64,000 bases of DNA, taken from the NCBI RefSeq assembly GCF_030814225.1, contig NZ_JAUSUR010000001.1:186001-250000 (forward strand), written 5' to 3'. The notes below the pieces were generated by a model. That model had not been told where the DNA came from, searched no databases, and saw only the letters and a program-made list of their open reading frames with translations. The stretch's first letter is position 1. Each line of letters starts with the position of its first letter. Position numbers and translations under genes: made by a program. The stretch comes from Breznakia pachnodae (GTDB lineage Bacteria > Bacillota_I > Bacilli_A > Erysipelotrichales > Erysipelotrichaceae). This document shows, in pieces, positions 1 through 8,438 of the stretch.

Positions 1-613
1 TATAACTATTAAACTCGTTACTATTCATATATGCCATATAGTTATCGGTATTCGAATACTCTAAATAGGTATATTCTGTATAATTAGGAATATACTTTAA
101 CGGATTAACGACTATTTTACCACCCGAAATATCATCTATTTTTCGTATATACCAATAATCTAAATCTTCTCTATATGTAAGTAATGTTGCACTTTTAACT
201 TTACCTTGCTCAATATCTATTTCAACAGAAGAATCACTAAATGCATTAGCATATTTAGAATTATGTTCATCCTCTTCTAAAATTTCAATTTTTTTGCTTT
301 TATTTTATAATCCTCTGATGTATTATCTAATTCCCTATTAGTGGTATATATAAGACTTCGATTTTCTTTCTCTAATATCTCTTGTTATAGCTGAAAAAAT
401 AGTTATTCCTGCAATAACTATAGATAAGATTATATTAGTTACACTTAACCAAAATGTATCTTTTTTATAAAAAGACTTACTTTCATTTTTAATTTCAATT
501 TTTACAGATTTTTCTTCATTAGAAAGTTTAAACTCAAAATCATTATTACTTTTTTTATCTTTTACTTCTTTTCTTAACTTTCTATTTTCTCTTTTAAGCT
601 CATCCCTATTCAT
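1..613 (-). pseudogene. Frame-disrupted coiled-coil, single-TM protein (3' end outside window)
   Basis: No family recognised. The start at 613 has a strong GGAGGGG site. The first 91 residues are a charged coiled-coil-like segment (about 1-50) followed by one membrane helix (about 55-77). That frame stops at 338, but sense continues: a shifted frame reads through about 300-370, and the first frame reopens from about 295 to the window edge with a normal soluble composition. An extra base near 365-380 plus one missing base in the A7 run at about 288-294 would restore one reading frame. It is either a decaying gene or one with sequencing errors. It lies in the accessory segment beside the integrase remnant. 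Confidence 0.55.
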
Positions 614-655
614 CCTATCCCCTCCAAATTAATTATAGAAATATTATATCAAATA

Positions 656-681
656 AAAAGTACTCAATCTAGAGTACTTTT
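656..681. terminator. Hairpin terminator
   Basis: AAAAGTACTC and GAGTACTTTT form a perfect 10-bp stem with a 6-nt loop; T-rich sequence follows on either strand. It could end transcription of the 877-1515 gene. The stretch 682-876 shows no gene or convincing signal. Confidence 0.5.
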
Positions 682-876
682 AGTAGTTTAGTATTTCGAA
701 TAATTTATTGACATAAATTTTAATATCAATAACAGATCATGATCATGCATTTCATACATAGGACACAACTAGGTTATAAATGCACATCAAAAACTTAGGA
801 ATCCCACCTCTTTCGTTTGATCATATGCAATTATTTGTACAATTATTGGATACTAAACCTTGCTCTCACAAGATAA

Positions 877-1515
877 TTATTTATTCCCGTGATATTTAAA
901 TATTAAAAGCAGATAAAAAATAATAAAACAAATAAATATTAAATAGCTACCAAAAAATAGAATGGAAGACATTAGCAATGAATTGTACTCACCTCCAATT
1001 ATGAAATAACCACAAAACCATGATACAAGTGGAAAAAGCAGAAAAATACCTAAACATATACAATAAAACGAATAATTATGGATAAAATTTTTATCTTCTC
1101 TATCATTCCTTAACCATTGTTCCCAAAACATAGCAGCCTCATCTATATTATTATTAACTCCTAATAATTCATTAACCTTCTTTTCTATTAGAAGTATATA
1201 AGATGATAATTTAATCTGGCGATATACTTGATCAATCCAAATCACTGATATTGAAATAGATATAACTGGAAATATTAAGCAGTAAAAATACATTGAGTGA
1301 ATAATAGAGCTCAAAATATGTTGTTGAAATCCCAATGTTAACAATACACCAAATATTGTTATATAGAGAGAAATTATTGTTATTTGAATTTGTAACTTGT
1401 GAATTGACTCTGCTTTTACCTCTTTATACTCTGCCAAAATAGAATCCAATATCAATCTAATTTTCATTTCATCTTTTTTTCTTACTTCCCCTAAATAAAT
1501 ATGTTTTTTTCGCAT
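877..1515 (-). CDS. Four-TM membrane protein of unknown function
   Basis: Not recognised as a named family. A start at 1515 (MRKKHIYLG) is preferred over an upstream ATG because AGGGAGG lies 7 nt before it. The 212-residue protein has a charged N-terminal stretch of about 40 residues, two membrane helices (about 45-65 and 75-95), a cytoplasmic loop of about 50 residues containing EAAMFWEQW, then two more helices (about 155-175 and 185-205). The topology resembles small membrane subunits found beside nucleases in defence islands, but no sequence motif proves this. It lies between a coiled-coil/TM gene and a nuclease-like gene, all on the same strand. Confidence 0.6.
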   Translation of the reverse strand: MRKKHIYLGEVRKKDEMKIRLILDSILAEYKEVKAESIHKLQIQITIISLYITIFGVLLTLGFQQHILSSIIHSMYFYCLIFPVISISISVIWIDQVYRQIKLSSYILLIEKKVNELLGVNNNIDEAAMFWEQWLRNDREDKNFIHNYSFYCICLGIFLLFPLVSWFCGYFIIGGEYNSLLMSSILFFGSYLIFICFIIFYLLLIFKYHGNK

Positions 1516-1597
1516 TTTAGTCCTCCCTTTTCTAAGCATTAATTATAAGCTATTGAATAACCAACAATCATTTCATCACTATACAAAATAATAACTA

Positions 1598-2635
1598 TTA
1601 CTTCTCAAGTGTAATTAACATCTCATCTAACATATCATACAAATAGTCTGATGGTATTTGTCTATCATCCGTCATTTTTATCAAATCATCATTAGAGAGA
1701 CTTAAAATTAATTTTCCATTTTCTCTTAAACACCCATGAATTGCTTTTTTAGCATTTTCATCTTCACCATATGGAGAAATAATTATTGCTACTGAGCGCA
1801 ACGCCTTAGAATATAGATATTTTTCTGTAGTATATATTTGACCTTGCTTGATTTTATCGCTATAATTTTTAAATTCAAAAATAATATATATATTATTAAA
1901 GTAGTCATTGAGTACTTTCCACCCCCCTCAGACACATTGTCCTTAATTTTACAAATTAAGTCATATCTATATAATGACCCCTCAGTTGATGTTTGTTCTT
2001 TCCACATTGTTAATTCATCATTGAACAACTTTTCTAAAATGTCTATGCATAGTTTTTCATAATCTGAAAAACTTCTATGTTCTGGTTTCCATGTTTTCAA
2101 TTCGTTTTTATAGTCCTGTAATGTCTTCACATTTGATTTAACTTCTTTAGTTTTTTTATCAAATAAAGAGATATTGGGTTTTTTTGGCAATATATCATTT
2201 ACAAAAAATTTAATAATGATATTAACTTATTTTTTAGAATATCGTTCTCTCTAACTAAATATAATAAATGAGAAATGTCTAGAATTGTAATGCCTTTAAG
2301 TAATTCAATTTCTCCTGAAATTTTGTCAAAACCAATTTCGTTTGCAACAATAAAAATAATTTCACTATTTTTATTGTTCGCATACTCTTTTTGCTCAAGA
2401 ATATTTTTAGAAAAAACTATTGCTTTTCTCAAATTAACTAAAGAGAAGTTTCTATCTCTATAGCATTTTACTTCTACAAAAAAATCATGATTTATCTTAA
2501 AGTCAAACCCTTTTTTTTATACCAATCATTATAATTGTAATCAATTTCTAAATCATAATAAATAAATAATTCTTCAATAAATTCTTCAAATAAAACAGCC
2601 CTTTTCATGGGGATATCTATGTTGATTGTATCCAT
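1598..2635 (-). pseudogene. Two-domain PD-(D/E)XK nuclease-like protein, broken by three single-base gaps
   Basis: Read across three small frame breaks, one protein of about 346 residues appears. Its start at 2635 lies 7 nt after GGAGG. The N-terminal half has GFDFK followed by VEVKCY, and the C-terminal half has RYDLICK followed by FEFKNY and GQIYTTEKYL. Both match the D...ExK core of restriction-endonuclease-like folds. The breaks lie in homopolymers: A8 at about 2511-2518, T6 at about 2206-2211, and G6 (C6 on the plus strand) at 1922-1927. One added base at each restores the frame. This pattern suits either sequencing error or recent decay. Two nuclease folds in tandem suggest DNA cleavage; target and partner are unknown. 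Confidence 0.6.
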
Positions 2636-2700
2636 TTCATTACCTCCAATATTAAATATATAATTATTATAACAGTTACATTATACAAAAAATAGAATGA

Positions 2701-3291
2701 ATACTATATTTCTGGGTTCTTACTTATATTTCTTTATTTGCTCCTGATGATGAATATAAGTTGCTGTTTGAAACTTTATATTTTGCTGGAATGCGCATAA
2801 GTGAGCTACAAGCAAGAAAATGGAGTGACTTAGACTTCAACAATGGAACACTAGTTATCAATACTAACTATGACACAAGAAATAGAGTTATTACACAATC
2901 AACTAAGAATGGAACAAATAGAATTATACACTTAAATAAAAACCTCTTAGATGAGCTTAAAAAGCGTCAAGAAAAGGTGTCAAAGTTTTATGAATATAAT
3001 GATGATTGGTATATCTTTGGAAGTATTAAAGTAGTTCCAGAAAAAACTGTAGAGAATCGTAAAGAACTATATATCAAACAATGGAATGAAATTCATCCTG
3101 ATAATCCCCTCCCAAAAATTAGAGTTCATGACTTCAGACACTCACACGTTTCGCTTCTGATCAACAATACCAGCAAAGAAGATTTAGATAGTTATATCAT
3201 CGCAGAACGACTAGGTCATTCTAAAGAAATGGTTGAAAAAGTATATGGTCATTTATTCCCTGAAAGGCGTAAAAAATACTCAATATTTTAG
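2701..3291 (+). pseudogene. int: Tyrosine recombinase (integrase), C-terminal fragment
   Basis: The open frame begins after a stop at 2698-2700 and has no good start or ribosome site, so the gene is 5'-truncated. What remains is the catalytic domain: first Arg in GMRISEL, the HxxR box in HDFRHSH, GHS, and the Tyr nucleophile in VYGHLFPER. The core-binding and arm-binding domains (about 170 residues) are missing. The fragment ends 84 bp from the 3' end of tRNA-Arg, the usual position of an integrase at a tRNA attachment site. It is the scar of a mobile element or genomic island that extends to the left. Confidence 0.85.
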
Positions 3292-3309
3292 AAAATCTTT
3301 GATTTTGTA

Positions 3310-3328
3310 CGTAATTTGTTCGTAATTT
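3310..3328 (+). repeat. Tandem CGTAATTT repeats between integrase and tRNA
   Basis: CGTAATTT occurs at 3310-3317 and 3321-3328, an 11-bp period, just after the integrase stop. Short repeats here are typical of integrase arm-binding sites near attP, but that role is inferred only from position. Confidence 0.35.
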
Positions 3329-3346
3329 TTGAATAATCAAATAAAA

Positions 3347-3370
3347 AAGCCCCATTTAAGGGCTTATTTT
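3347..3370 (-). terminator. Terminator of tRNA-Arg
   Basis: AAGCCC (3347-3352) pairs with GGGCTT (3360-3365); on the minus strand the stem is followed by a T-run. It lies just downstream of tRNA-Arg. Confidence 0.7.
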
Positions 3371-3375
3371 ATAAA

Positions 3376-3452
3376 TGGCGTCCACAGAAGGATTCGAACC
3401 TTCGACCGCACGCTTAGAAGGCGTGTGCTCTATCCAGCTGAGCTATGTAGAC
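3376..3452 (-). tRNA. tRNA-Arg (anticodon TCT)
   Basis: 77 nt. The acceptor stem GTCTACA/TGTGGAC is complete and CCA is encoded. The anticodon stem CACGC/GCGTG encloses the loop CTTCTAA, giving anticodon TCT. An integrase fragment lies at its 3' side, so this tRNA is the probable integration target. Confidence 0.97.
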
Positions 3453-3464
3453 AACTGCTCAATT

Positions 3465-3493
3465 ATAATATCAAATATCTGGATAAAAGGCAA
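3465..3493 (-). promoter_or_regulatory. Promoter of tRNA-Arg
   Basis: On the minus strand TTGCCT (3493-3488), a 17-nt spacer and TATTAT (3470-3465), preceded by TGA, form an extended -10 promoter ending 12 nt before the tRNA. Confidence 0.6.
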
Positions 3494-3529
3494 GGTCAAA
3501 TTATCAAATACAGTGCGAATTTCAATATT

Positions 3530-3994
3530 TTATTTTAGAAACTCAAACTCTACACTAATTTCGCCTGTTTGATCATCAATCATCATGATTGCATAAGATG
3601 GTGGTCTACCATCTCTGGCATGATAAATTGAACCTGGATTAAGGATATGAATTCCATCCTTAACTTCATAGTATGCAACATGAGTATGGCCATAAACAAT
3701 AATGTCACAGCCCATCTCTTTTGCTTTTTTCATCATTTTTTCTTCTCTTTTGAAATAACTGAACAAATGAGAATGAAACATAATTAATTTGTGTTTACCT
3801 AAATTCAATGTAATCTCCAATGGATAATCATAATAATCATTATTTCCACATACTGTAATGAACTTAGGATATTCACTTGGATCTAAACAAATATCTCCAG
3901 CATGTAAGAAATAATCAGCATCTGCATGTTTATCTAATACCATATCCAATGGTTTTCTCAATGAATGCGAATCACTAACTACTACTATTTTCAT
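3530..3994 (-). CDS. YfcE/MJ0936-family metallophosphodiesterase
   Basis: Calcineurin-like phosphoesterase of 154 residues, the normal length for the small YfcE/YsnB group, which hydrolyses phosphodiesters with two metal ions. The motifs are in order: DSH (8-10), HAGD (31-34), GNND (50-53), FHSH (73-76), GHTH (102-105) and NPGS. The start lies 2 nt after the stop of the upstream lipoprotein gene, so it is the last gene of the mreC-mreD-lipoprotein operon. Its substrate cannot be read from sequence. The family call is firm. Confidence 0.9.
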   Translation of the reverse strand: MKIVVVSDSHSLRKPLDMVLDKHADADYFLHAGDICLDPSEYPKFITVCGNNDYYDYPLEITLNLGKHKLIMFHSHLFSYFKREEKMMKKAKEMGCDIIVYGHTHVAYYEVKDGIHILNPGSIYHARDGRPPSYAIMMIDDQTGEISVEFEFLK

Positions 3995-3996
3995 AC

Positions 3997-4956
3997 TTAA
4001 TTACCTATACTTTCTAACACCTTGAAATTCTCATACATTATCGTCAGATAATCCTGGTTCTTTTCCTGTTCATATTCACTCAAAGATGATATGTTACTTA
4101 ACTCTATTGGAATTAAACCTAACTCTTCTACAAGCTCATTATACAAAGCTTCCATCTCCGGTGTAAGATTTTGCTCGTGAGCTATATATTGTACTCCATC
4201 ATCTATAATTCTCTGTTTGATGATTGCAAGTTGATTATCATTTGGCAATGCTCCATATTTTGATAATATCACAGGATACACCTGAATGCCAAATGTATTT
4301 TGCCAATTCCCAAAAGAAGGTGTGATAGATACAAAAGAAATATTTTTATTACTGTCTTTAATAGTTTGATACTGTGCATCTAAATTCGTTAAATCAATTT
4401 CTAATTCTTCATAATTCTTTTTAAACTCTTTTTCCAATTCAGGATATTCATTAATAAGATAATCACGAATTGTTTCAGCAGAACTCAACATCATCAACGG
4501 ATCCATCCAAACAAATGGATCTTTATTATAAGTATTAATATCATTAAACACATCACCATCATAGTAAGAAGATTCTACGAGGCTTGTAGTACCATCTACA
4601 GTAGTTGGTGTATAACGATTGAAATTATAAAAATGCCCAAAGGTACTTAAATCAACATAGTTAGACTGAATACTACGAATATCTTGACCATATAATTCAA
4701 AGTAAGGTTCCATTCCTGAAACATAGAATAAGATATCACTCTCCTCTAACATACTTTCATAGTCATCACTAATACCTGCTGCCTGTATAAGCGTACCATC
4801 CGACAAATTACAGGTACTAATATTGTCTCCACCTATTCTTTGTACCAGGTATTCAACTGGATATGAAGTTGTACAAACTACATGGCTCTTACTATCACAT
4901 CCTGAAGTTGTGAAGATAGAACTCATTAATAATATAATTACTAAAAACCGCTTCAC
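3997..4956 (-). CDS. ZnuA/TroA-like (cluster A-I) lipoprotein lacking the usual metal ligands
   Basis: 319 residues: signal peptide with lipobox TTSGC (Cys20), then a fold matching metal-binding ABC substrate proteins (SBP_bac_9). Landmarks such as the DPxxWMDP segment (146-153) and the FVS...FG segment (208-216) align. The residues that normally bind Zn or Mn are changed: DPHxW is DPFVW, the SHxAF-type His is replaced in SITPSFG, and the C-terminal LDPL-type Asp region reads LSNISSL. No ABC permease or ATPase is adjacent; the gene follows mreD by 8 nt. A recruited, non-transport role at the envelope is possible. The fold call is good; the function is open. Confidence 0.75.
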   Translation of the reverse strand: MKRFLVIILLMSSIFTTSGCDSKSHVVCTTSYPVEYLVQRIGGDNISTCNLSDGTLIQAAGISDDYESMLEESDILFYVSGMEPYFELYGQDIRSIQSNYVDLSTFGHFYNFNRYTPTTVDGTTSLVESSYYDGDVFNDINTYNKDPFVWMDPLMMLSSAETIRDYLINEYPELEKEFKKNYEELEIDLTNLDAQYQTIKDSNKNISFVSITPSFGNWQNTFGIQVYPVILSKYGALPNDNQLAIIKQRIIDDGVQYIAHEQNLTPEMEALYNELVEELGLIPIELSNISSLSEYEQEKNQDYLTIMYENFKVLESIGN

Positions 4957-4964
4957 TACTTCAC

Positions 4965-5525
4965 CTACTTTCTAGCTTTGGTTGCTTTATATAAGAATAA
5001 TCGTTCTTCCTTTCGAATACGTAATTCTTTCTTTTTTAAATGACTGTCTCGCAGATTTGCAAAGAAAAATAAGATAACTACAAAAACTGCATTTACTACA
5101 ATTGTAAGGAACATTCGATTGGTAATCCAAACCATAAAGGATACCGTTGTTTGTCCTGTCACTAACATCAGTCCATATGTAATCAGTTGCATCGCAAACA
5201 ATGAACTGATACAGATTACAACACTCTCAAGCAATGTTTCTCCTAAGTGTTTTGTCCATGCTTTTACGATAATACATAATAAACTGAAAATAAATGTATA
5301 TACTAAAAATGAATCCGTATAAAAGAAATCGTAAAACATTCCACTCAACACGGATAATATCATCGCATCAACAAAATCCATTTTACGGATTGTTAGAACT
5401 AGTCCACATACACCAAAACAAGATACAAAATACATATGTCCCATTGTGAAACTTACTGGAAAAATTGATTCTACTGCCCCATCAATTAAGAAGCAGACAA
5501 ATACAAATAAATATTGAACTAACAT
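4965..5525 (-). CDS. mreD: Rod-shape-determining protein MreD
   Basis: 186 residues with five or six membrane helices and a basic C-terminal tail, the MreD length and layout. It begins immediately after the mreC stop (5526), so translation is coupled. MreD is an inner-membrane partner of MreC in the elongasome, which positions cell-wall synthesis along the side wall. MreD sequences are poorly conserved, so the call rests on topology (LISSL-type helices, GMFYDFFYTDS near residue 66) together with the mreC neighbour. Confidence 0.85.
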   Translation of the reverse strand: MLVQYLFVFVCFLIDGAVESIFPVSFTMGHMYFVSCFGVCGLVLTIRKMDFVDAMILSVLSGMFYDFFYTDSFLVYTFIFSLLCIIVKAWTKHLGETLLESVVICISSLFAMQLITYGLMLVTGQTTVSFMVWITNRMFLTIVVNAVFVVILFFFANLRDSHLKKKELRIRKEERLFLYKATKARK

Positions 5526-6380
5526 TTATTTCACCTTCAATACACTTACATAATTAAAACTATCAAAGTTTACGGCTGGTTTCACAAGTACTGATTTCCC
5601 AACCTCATCATACTTATCACTAACTTCTGAAACCTTTCCAATTAAAATACCAGAAGGAAACACTTGTCCAGTTCCCGAAGTAATAATTTTCATTCCTTCT
5701 TCTATTTTCACATTAGAATCATATACATTTACCGTATACATTCCTGTATCGGGATCATATCCTTCTAAAGTTCCACCAGCTGTTGTGTCTTTGTCAATCT
5801 CCACACGTATTGAAATTTTTGTATCAGCAGATGACTCCGTTAACAACTTTACTTTAGAACTGTTTGGATTGGCTTCCACTACCTTTCCGATTAAACCTTT
5901 ACTACAGATAACTGCCATATCCTCAGTAATACCGTCGTTAGTTCCTTTATCTAATGTAATTGTATTGGACCATCCTTGGGTATCACGATTTAAAATGTTT
6001 GCTGAAATACTTTCATAGTTACTGTTAGAAGTTAACTCATTTAATTCTTCTAATTCCTGTAGTTTTCTTTTCGTTTCATCCAATTCTGCTTTATACATAT
6101 TTTGTGAAGCTAACTCACTTCTCAACTCATCATTTTCATCTTTTACTTGCCACAGACTGCTTAAATCTTCTGAAAATCCAGTAACTGTTTGTACTGGATG
6201 ATCGATTAATGAATATCGTAACATTGAGAAAACATCATATCCATACTTTGAAGCAACATTTCCTCCAATGAATCTTGTAAAAACACCAAATCCTAAACAA
6301 ATTACACAAACGGTAATTAAGATTTTCTGAATTCGAGTAAATCGAAACTTTTCTTTATAAACTTTTGAAAAACGTTCCAT
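5526..6380 (-). CDS. mreC: Rod-shape-determining protein MreC
   Basis: 284 residues: short cytoplasmic tail, one membrane helix (about 20-38), coiled coil (about 75-115), then the beta-rich MreC periplasmic-type domain with the typical DKGTNDGI, GLIGKV and SSADTKISIR segments. MreC links the cytoskeletal MreB and membrane MreD/RodA to penicillin-binding proteins. It heads a four-gene operon. The upstream radC terminator separates the two units, and a TATAAT lies about 30 nt before the start. No mreB is in this window. Confidence 0.95.
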   Translation of the reverse strand: MERFSKVYKEKFRFTRIQKILITVCVICLGFGVFTRFIGGNVASKYGYDVFSMLRYSLIDHPVQTVTGFSEDLSSLWQVKDENDELRSELASQNMYKAELDETKRKLQELEELNELTSNSNYESISANILNRDTQGWSNTITLDKGTNDGITEDMAVICSKGLIGKVVEANPNSSKVKLLTESSADTKISIRVEIDKDTTAGGTLEGYDPDTGMYTVNVYDSNVKIEEGMKIITSGTGQVFPSGILIGKVSEVSDKYDEVGKSVLVKPAVNFDSFNYVSVLKVK

Positions 6381-6434
6381 ATATCTTATACCTTTCTATG
6401 TCCTCTATTATAAACTATTCAGGTCAAATAATAA

Positions 6435-6466
6435 AGAAGGGGTTTTATGTGAAATTTACCCCTTCT
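6435..6466 (-). terminator. Terminator of radC
   Basis: AGAAGGGG (6435-6442) and CCCCTTCT (6459-6466) form a perfect 8-bp stem overlapping the radC stop; TTTATTATTT follows on the minus strand. Confidence 0.75.
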
Positions 6467-7142
6467 ACTTCATTAATCCTTGTTCTTTAAAACTGAAATA
6501 ATCATTATTTGAAACTACAATATGATCAAGAACAGGTATACCAATGACAGTTCCTGCATCAACTAGTGTATTTGTAAAGGTTATATCTTGTTCGCTAGGG
6601 ATACAGCTCTGACTTGGATGATTGTGCGAAACAATAATACTGGCAGCATTCTTTTTTACTGCTTCTTTATAAATATCTCTGGGATGGGCTACACTGGCAT
6701 TCAATGTTCCTATAAATATTGTTTTTTCAAAAATAATCTGATTCTTAATATTCAAAAACAAAACATGAAAATTCTCCTGCTGTTTAAATCCAATCTTCTT
6801 ACTAAGGTATTCAACTAAGTTCTTTGGTGAATTCACCTGAAATCCATTCACAACATTTTCATAGGACACTCTTTTACTTATTTCAAATACTGCTAGAATT
6901 TCTAAGGCCTTTGATGAGGATACACCTTTTATACTCACTAGGTCTTCATAACTCATCGTTCCAATACTGGAAAAACCACTTACCTTTTGTAAAATACTGT
7001 CTGCTAAATCTAATACAGAAGTTCCTTTATATCCACAACGCAGAACAATTGCAAGCAATTCTCTATTTGATAAACTTTCAATTCCGTTTAGTATCGCTTT
7101 TTCACGTGGCCGTTCTTGAATTTGAATTTCTTTTATTTTTAC
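6465..7142 (-). CDS. radC: RadC/JAB-domain protein with an unclear start codon
   Basis: Helix-hairpin-helix region (SIKGVSSSKALEILA) followed by a JAB-type metalloprotease fold with HPRD and SHNHPSQ motifs. RadC proteins were named for repair, but their biochemical role is unsettled. The first ordinary start codon (TTG at 7058) would remove the conserved N-terminal QERPREK...LSNRELLAI block, which is present upstream in the same frame. Translation must begin near 7142-7134, just after GAGGTGAT, where only GTA and ATA codons occur. The boundary given here is therefore approximate. The family call is firm. Confidence 0.85.
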   Translation of the reverse strand, partial: VKIKEIQIQERPREKAILNGIESLSNRELLAIVLRCGYKGTSVLDLADSILQKVSGFSSIGTMSYEDLVSIKGVSSSKALEILAVFEISKRVSYENVVNGFQVNSPKNLVEYLSKKIGFKQQENFHVLFLNIKNQIIFEKTIFIGTLNASVAHPRDIYKEAVKKNAASIIVSHNHPSQSCIPSEQDITFTNTLVDAGTVIGIPVLDHIVVSNNDYFSFKEQGLMK

Positions 7143-7251
7143 TATATCACCTCATTTTAGTTTCCCTCTAATCATTTATTAGAATAAATTTTAGTTTTTC
7201 CTAACTTTTTTTACTAAAATGTATGTAATTAATTGAAAGGATAAGAAAAAA

Positions 7252-7268
7252 GGAGATTATTTATCTCC
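7252..7268 (-). terminator. Terminator of the Ig-like lipoprotein gene
   Basis: GGAGAT/ATCTCC stem spanning the stop codon; on the minus strand it is followed by TTTTTTCTT. Confidence 0.75.
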
Positions 7269-8144
7269 TCCAGTTTCTGTTTTTGAAGTATCATCACTGC
7301 CGTCGGTTGCATTTGAGTCATCTTCCTTATCTTTGGCAACTTCAGGGTTTACATACCATACTTTAACTGATTCTTTTCCATTATTCTTGACTTCATAATA
7401 TCCATTTAAATAATCCTCTAAACCATTATCCGCAATGTATTGTTTCCATTCTTCTTCGGTATAGAAATTTACATAAGGTGCAGCCAATAACTGATCTTCT
7501 GGAATATACGAACAAATTTTATCTTTGTTATATAACGCATCTGCACAAGCATAAACTGGATCTGGAGTAGGAGTTGTTTCCTTCTCTTCTGTCATGATTA
7601 TCACTTTTGCTTCTTTTTCAGTTGAATTTCCATGCTCATCAGTTGCTGTTACTGTAATTTTATATTCACCTTCACTAGCAAAATCAACTTTTGAACTGTC
7701 TACTGTTATTGTAACTGTACTCAAATCACGAGCATAAAAGTATTTTCTTAAATCTGAATCAATTGATCCTTTTACCAAATGAATTGTATCTTCAAAATCT
7801 TCAAACTTTGGTGCTACAGTATCTTTTACCCGAACAACTAATTTCTTTGTTTTTTCTTTTTTATCTTCTTTATATGTAATCTCACCCATGTATGCTCCAA
7901 CCGCTGGGTAGTTTGCATCACCATCTGTTTTATAATCATCAAATGTAACCTTTGCACTATCTAATATAGTTGTGCTATCTGTATCTAAATAAGTAGATGG
8001 ATCTGTTGATAATTTCTTTCCATATTCTACAGTAAATTCATCTTTTTTTAATTCTACTTCCTCGGTCTTTCCCCCACATGCAACTAACCCCATCATAAGA
8101 CACACAGTTAATAATGAATATACTAGTTTTTTCATATTCTTCAC
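7257..8144 (-). CDS. Lipoprotein with bacterial Ig-like domains
   Basis: 295 residues. A signal peptide ends in lipobox LVAC. After it come two DUF5011-like Ig/cadherin-type repeats: VKDTVAPKF opens the second and GEYKITVTATDEHGNS is its typical closing strand. An acidic, low-complexity C-terminal tail (about 270-295) follows. The start at 8144 lies 8 nt after GGAG. It is probably anchored on the outer face of the membrane with a binding or structural role; no catalytic motif is seen. It is a single-gene unit with its own terminator. Confidence 0.8.
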   Translation of the reverse strand: MKNMKKLVYSLLTVCLMMGLVACGGKTEEVELKKDEFTVEYGKKLSTDPSTYLDTDSTTILDSAKVTFDDYKTDGDANYPAVGAYMGEITYKEDKKEKTKKLVVRVKDTVAPKFEDFEDTIHLVKGSIDSDLRKYFYARDLSTVTITVDSSKVDFASEGEYKITVTATDEHGNSTEKEAKVIIMTEEKETTPTPDPVYACADALYNKDKICSYIPEDQLLAAPYVNFYTEEEWKQYIADNGLEDYLNGYYEVKNNGKESVKVWYVNPEVAKDKEDDSNATDGSDDTSKTETGGDK

Positions 8145-8242
8145 TCCTTAAAGTTTATGCAATTATCATAGCACAACCAAAATTAATTAACATCTTTTTT
8201 TTAGTTTTTCATAATTTAATTACTTTTGTAATCTCTTTTCTG

Positions 8243-8272
8243 TTGACTTATAAAGGAACACTTTGATATAAT
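8243..8272 (+). promoter_or_regulatory. Promoter of tRNA-Lys(CTT)
   Basis: TTGACT (8243-8248), 18-nt spacer, TATAAT (8267-8272), 17 nt before the tRNA. Confidence 0.8.
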
Positions 8273-8289
8273 CACTATGTTGGAATTTT

Positions 8290-8365
8290 GACTTGTTAGC
8301 TCAGTTGGCAGAGCAACTGACTCTTAATCAGTGGGTCCAGGGTTCGAATCCCTGACAGGTCACCA
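8290..8365 (+). tRNA. tRNA-Lys (anticodon CTT)
   Basis: 76 nt. The acceptor stem GACTTGT/ACAGGTC is complete and CCA is encoded. The anticodon loop CTCTTAA gives CTT, reading AAG. The anticodon arm (8312-8332) recurs inverted at 8943-8963. Confidence 0.97.
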
Positions 8366-8377
8366 TGTAAAAGAAAT

Positions 8378-8416
8378 AGTGCTTATCATCTTTATTGATG
8401 TTAAAGCACTTTTTTA
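8378..8416 (+). terminator. Terminator of tRNA-Lys
   Basis: AGTGCTT (8378-8384) pairs with AAAGCACT (8403-8410), with an inner ATC/GAT extension, then TTTTTT. Confidence 0.75.
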
Positions 8417-8438
8417 TAAATAGAAGAGGAAATTGATT

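Noticed and set aside
682..876. A gene fragment or insertion-sequence remnant between the two left-hand membrane-protein genes
   Set aside because: No frame gives a recognisable protein and no terminal inverted repeats were found.
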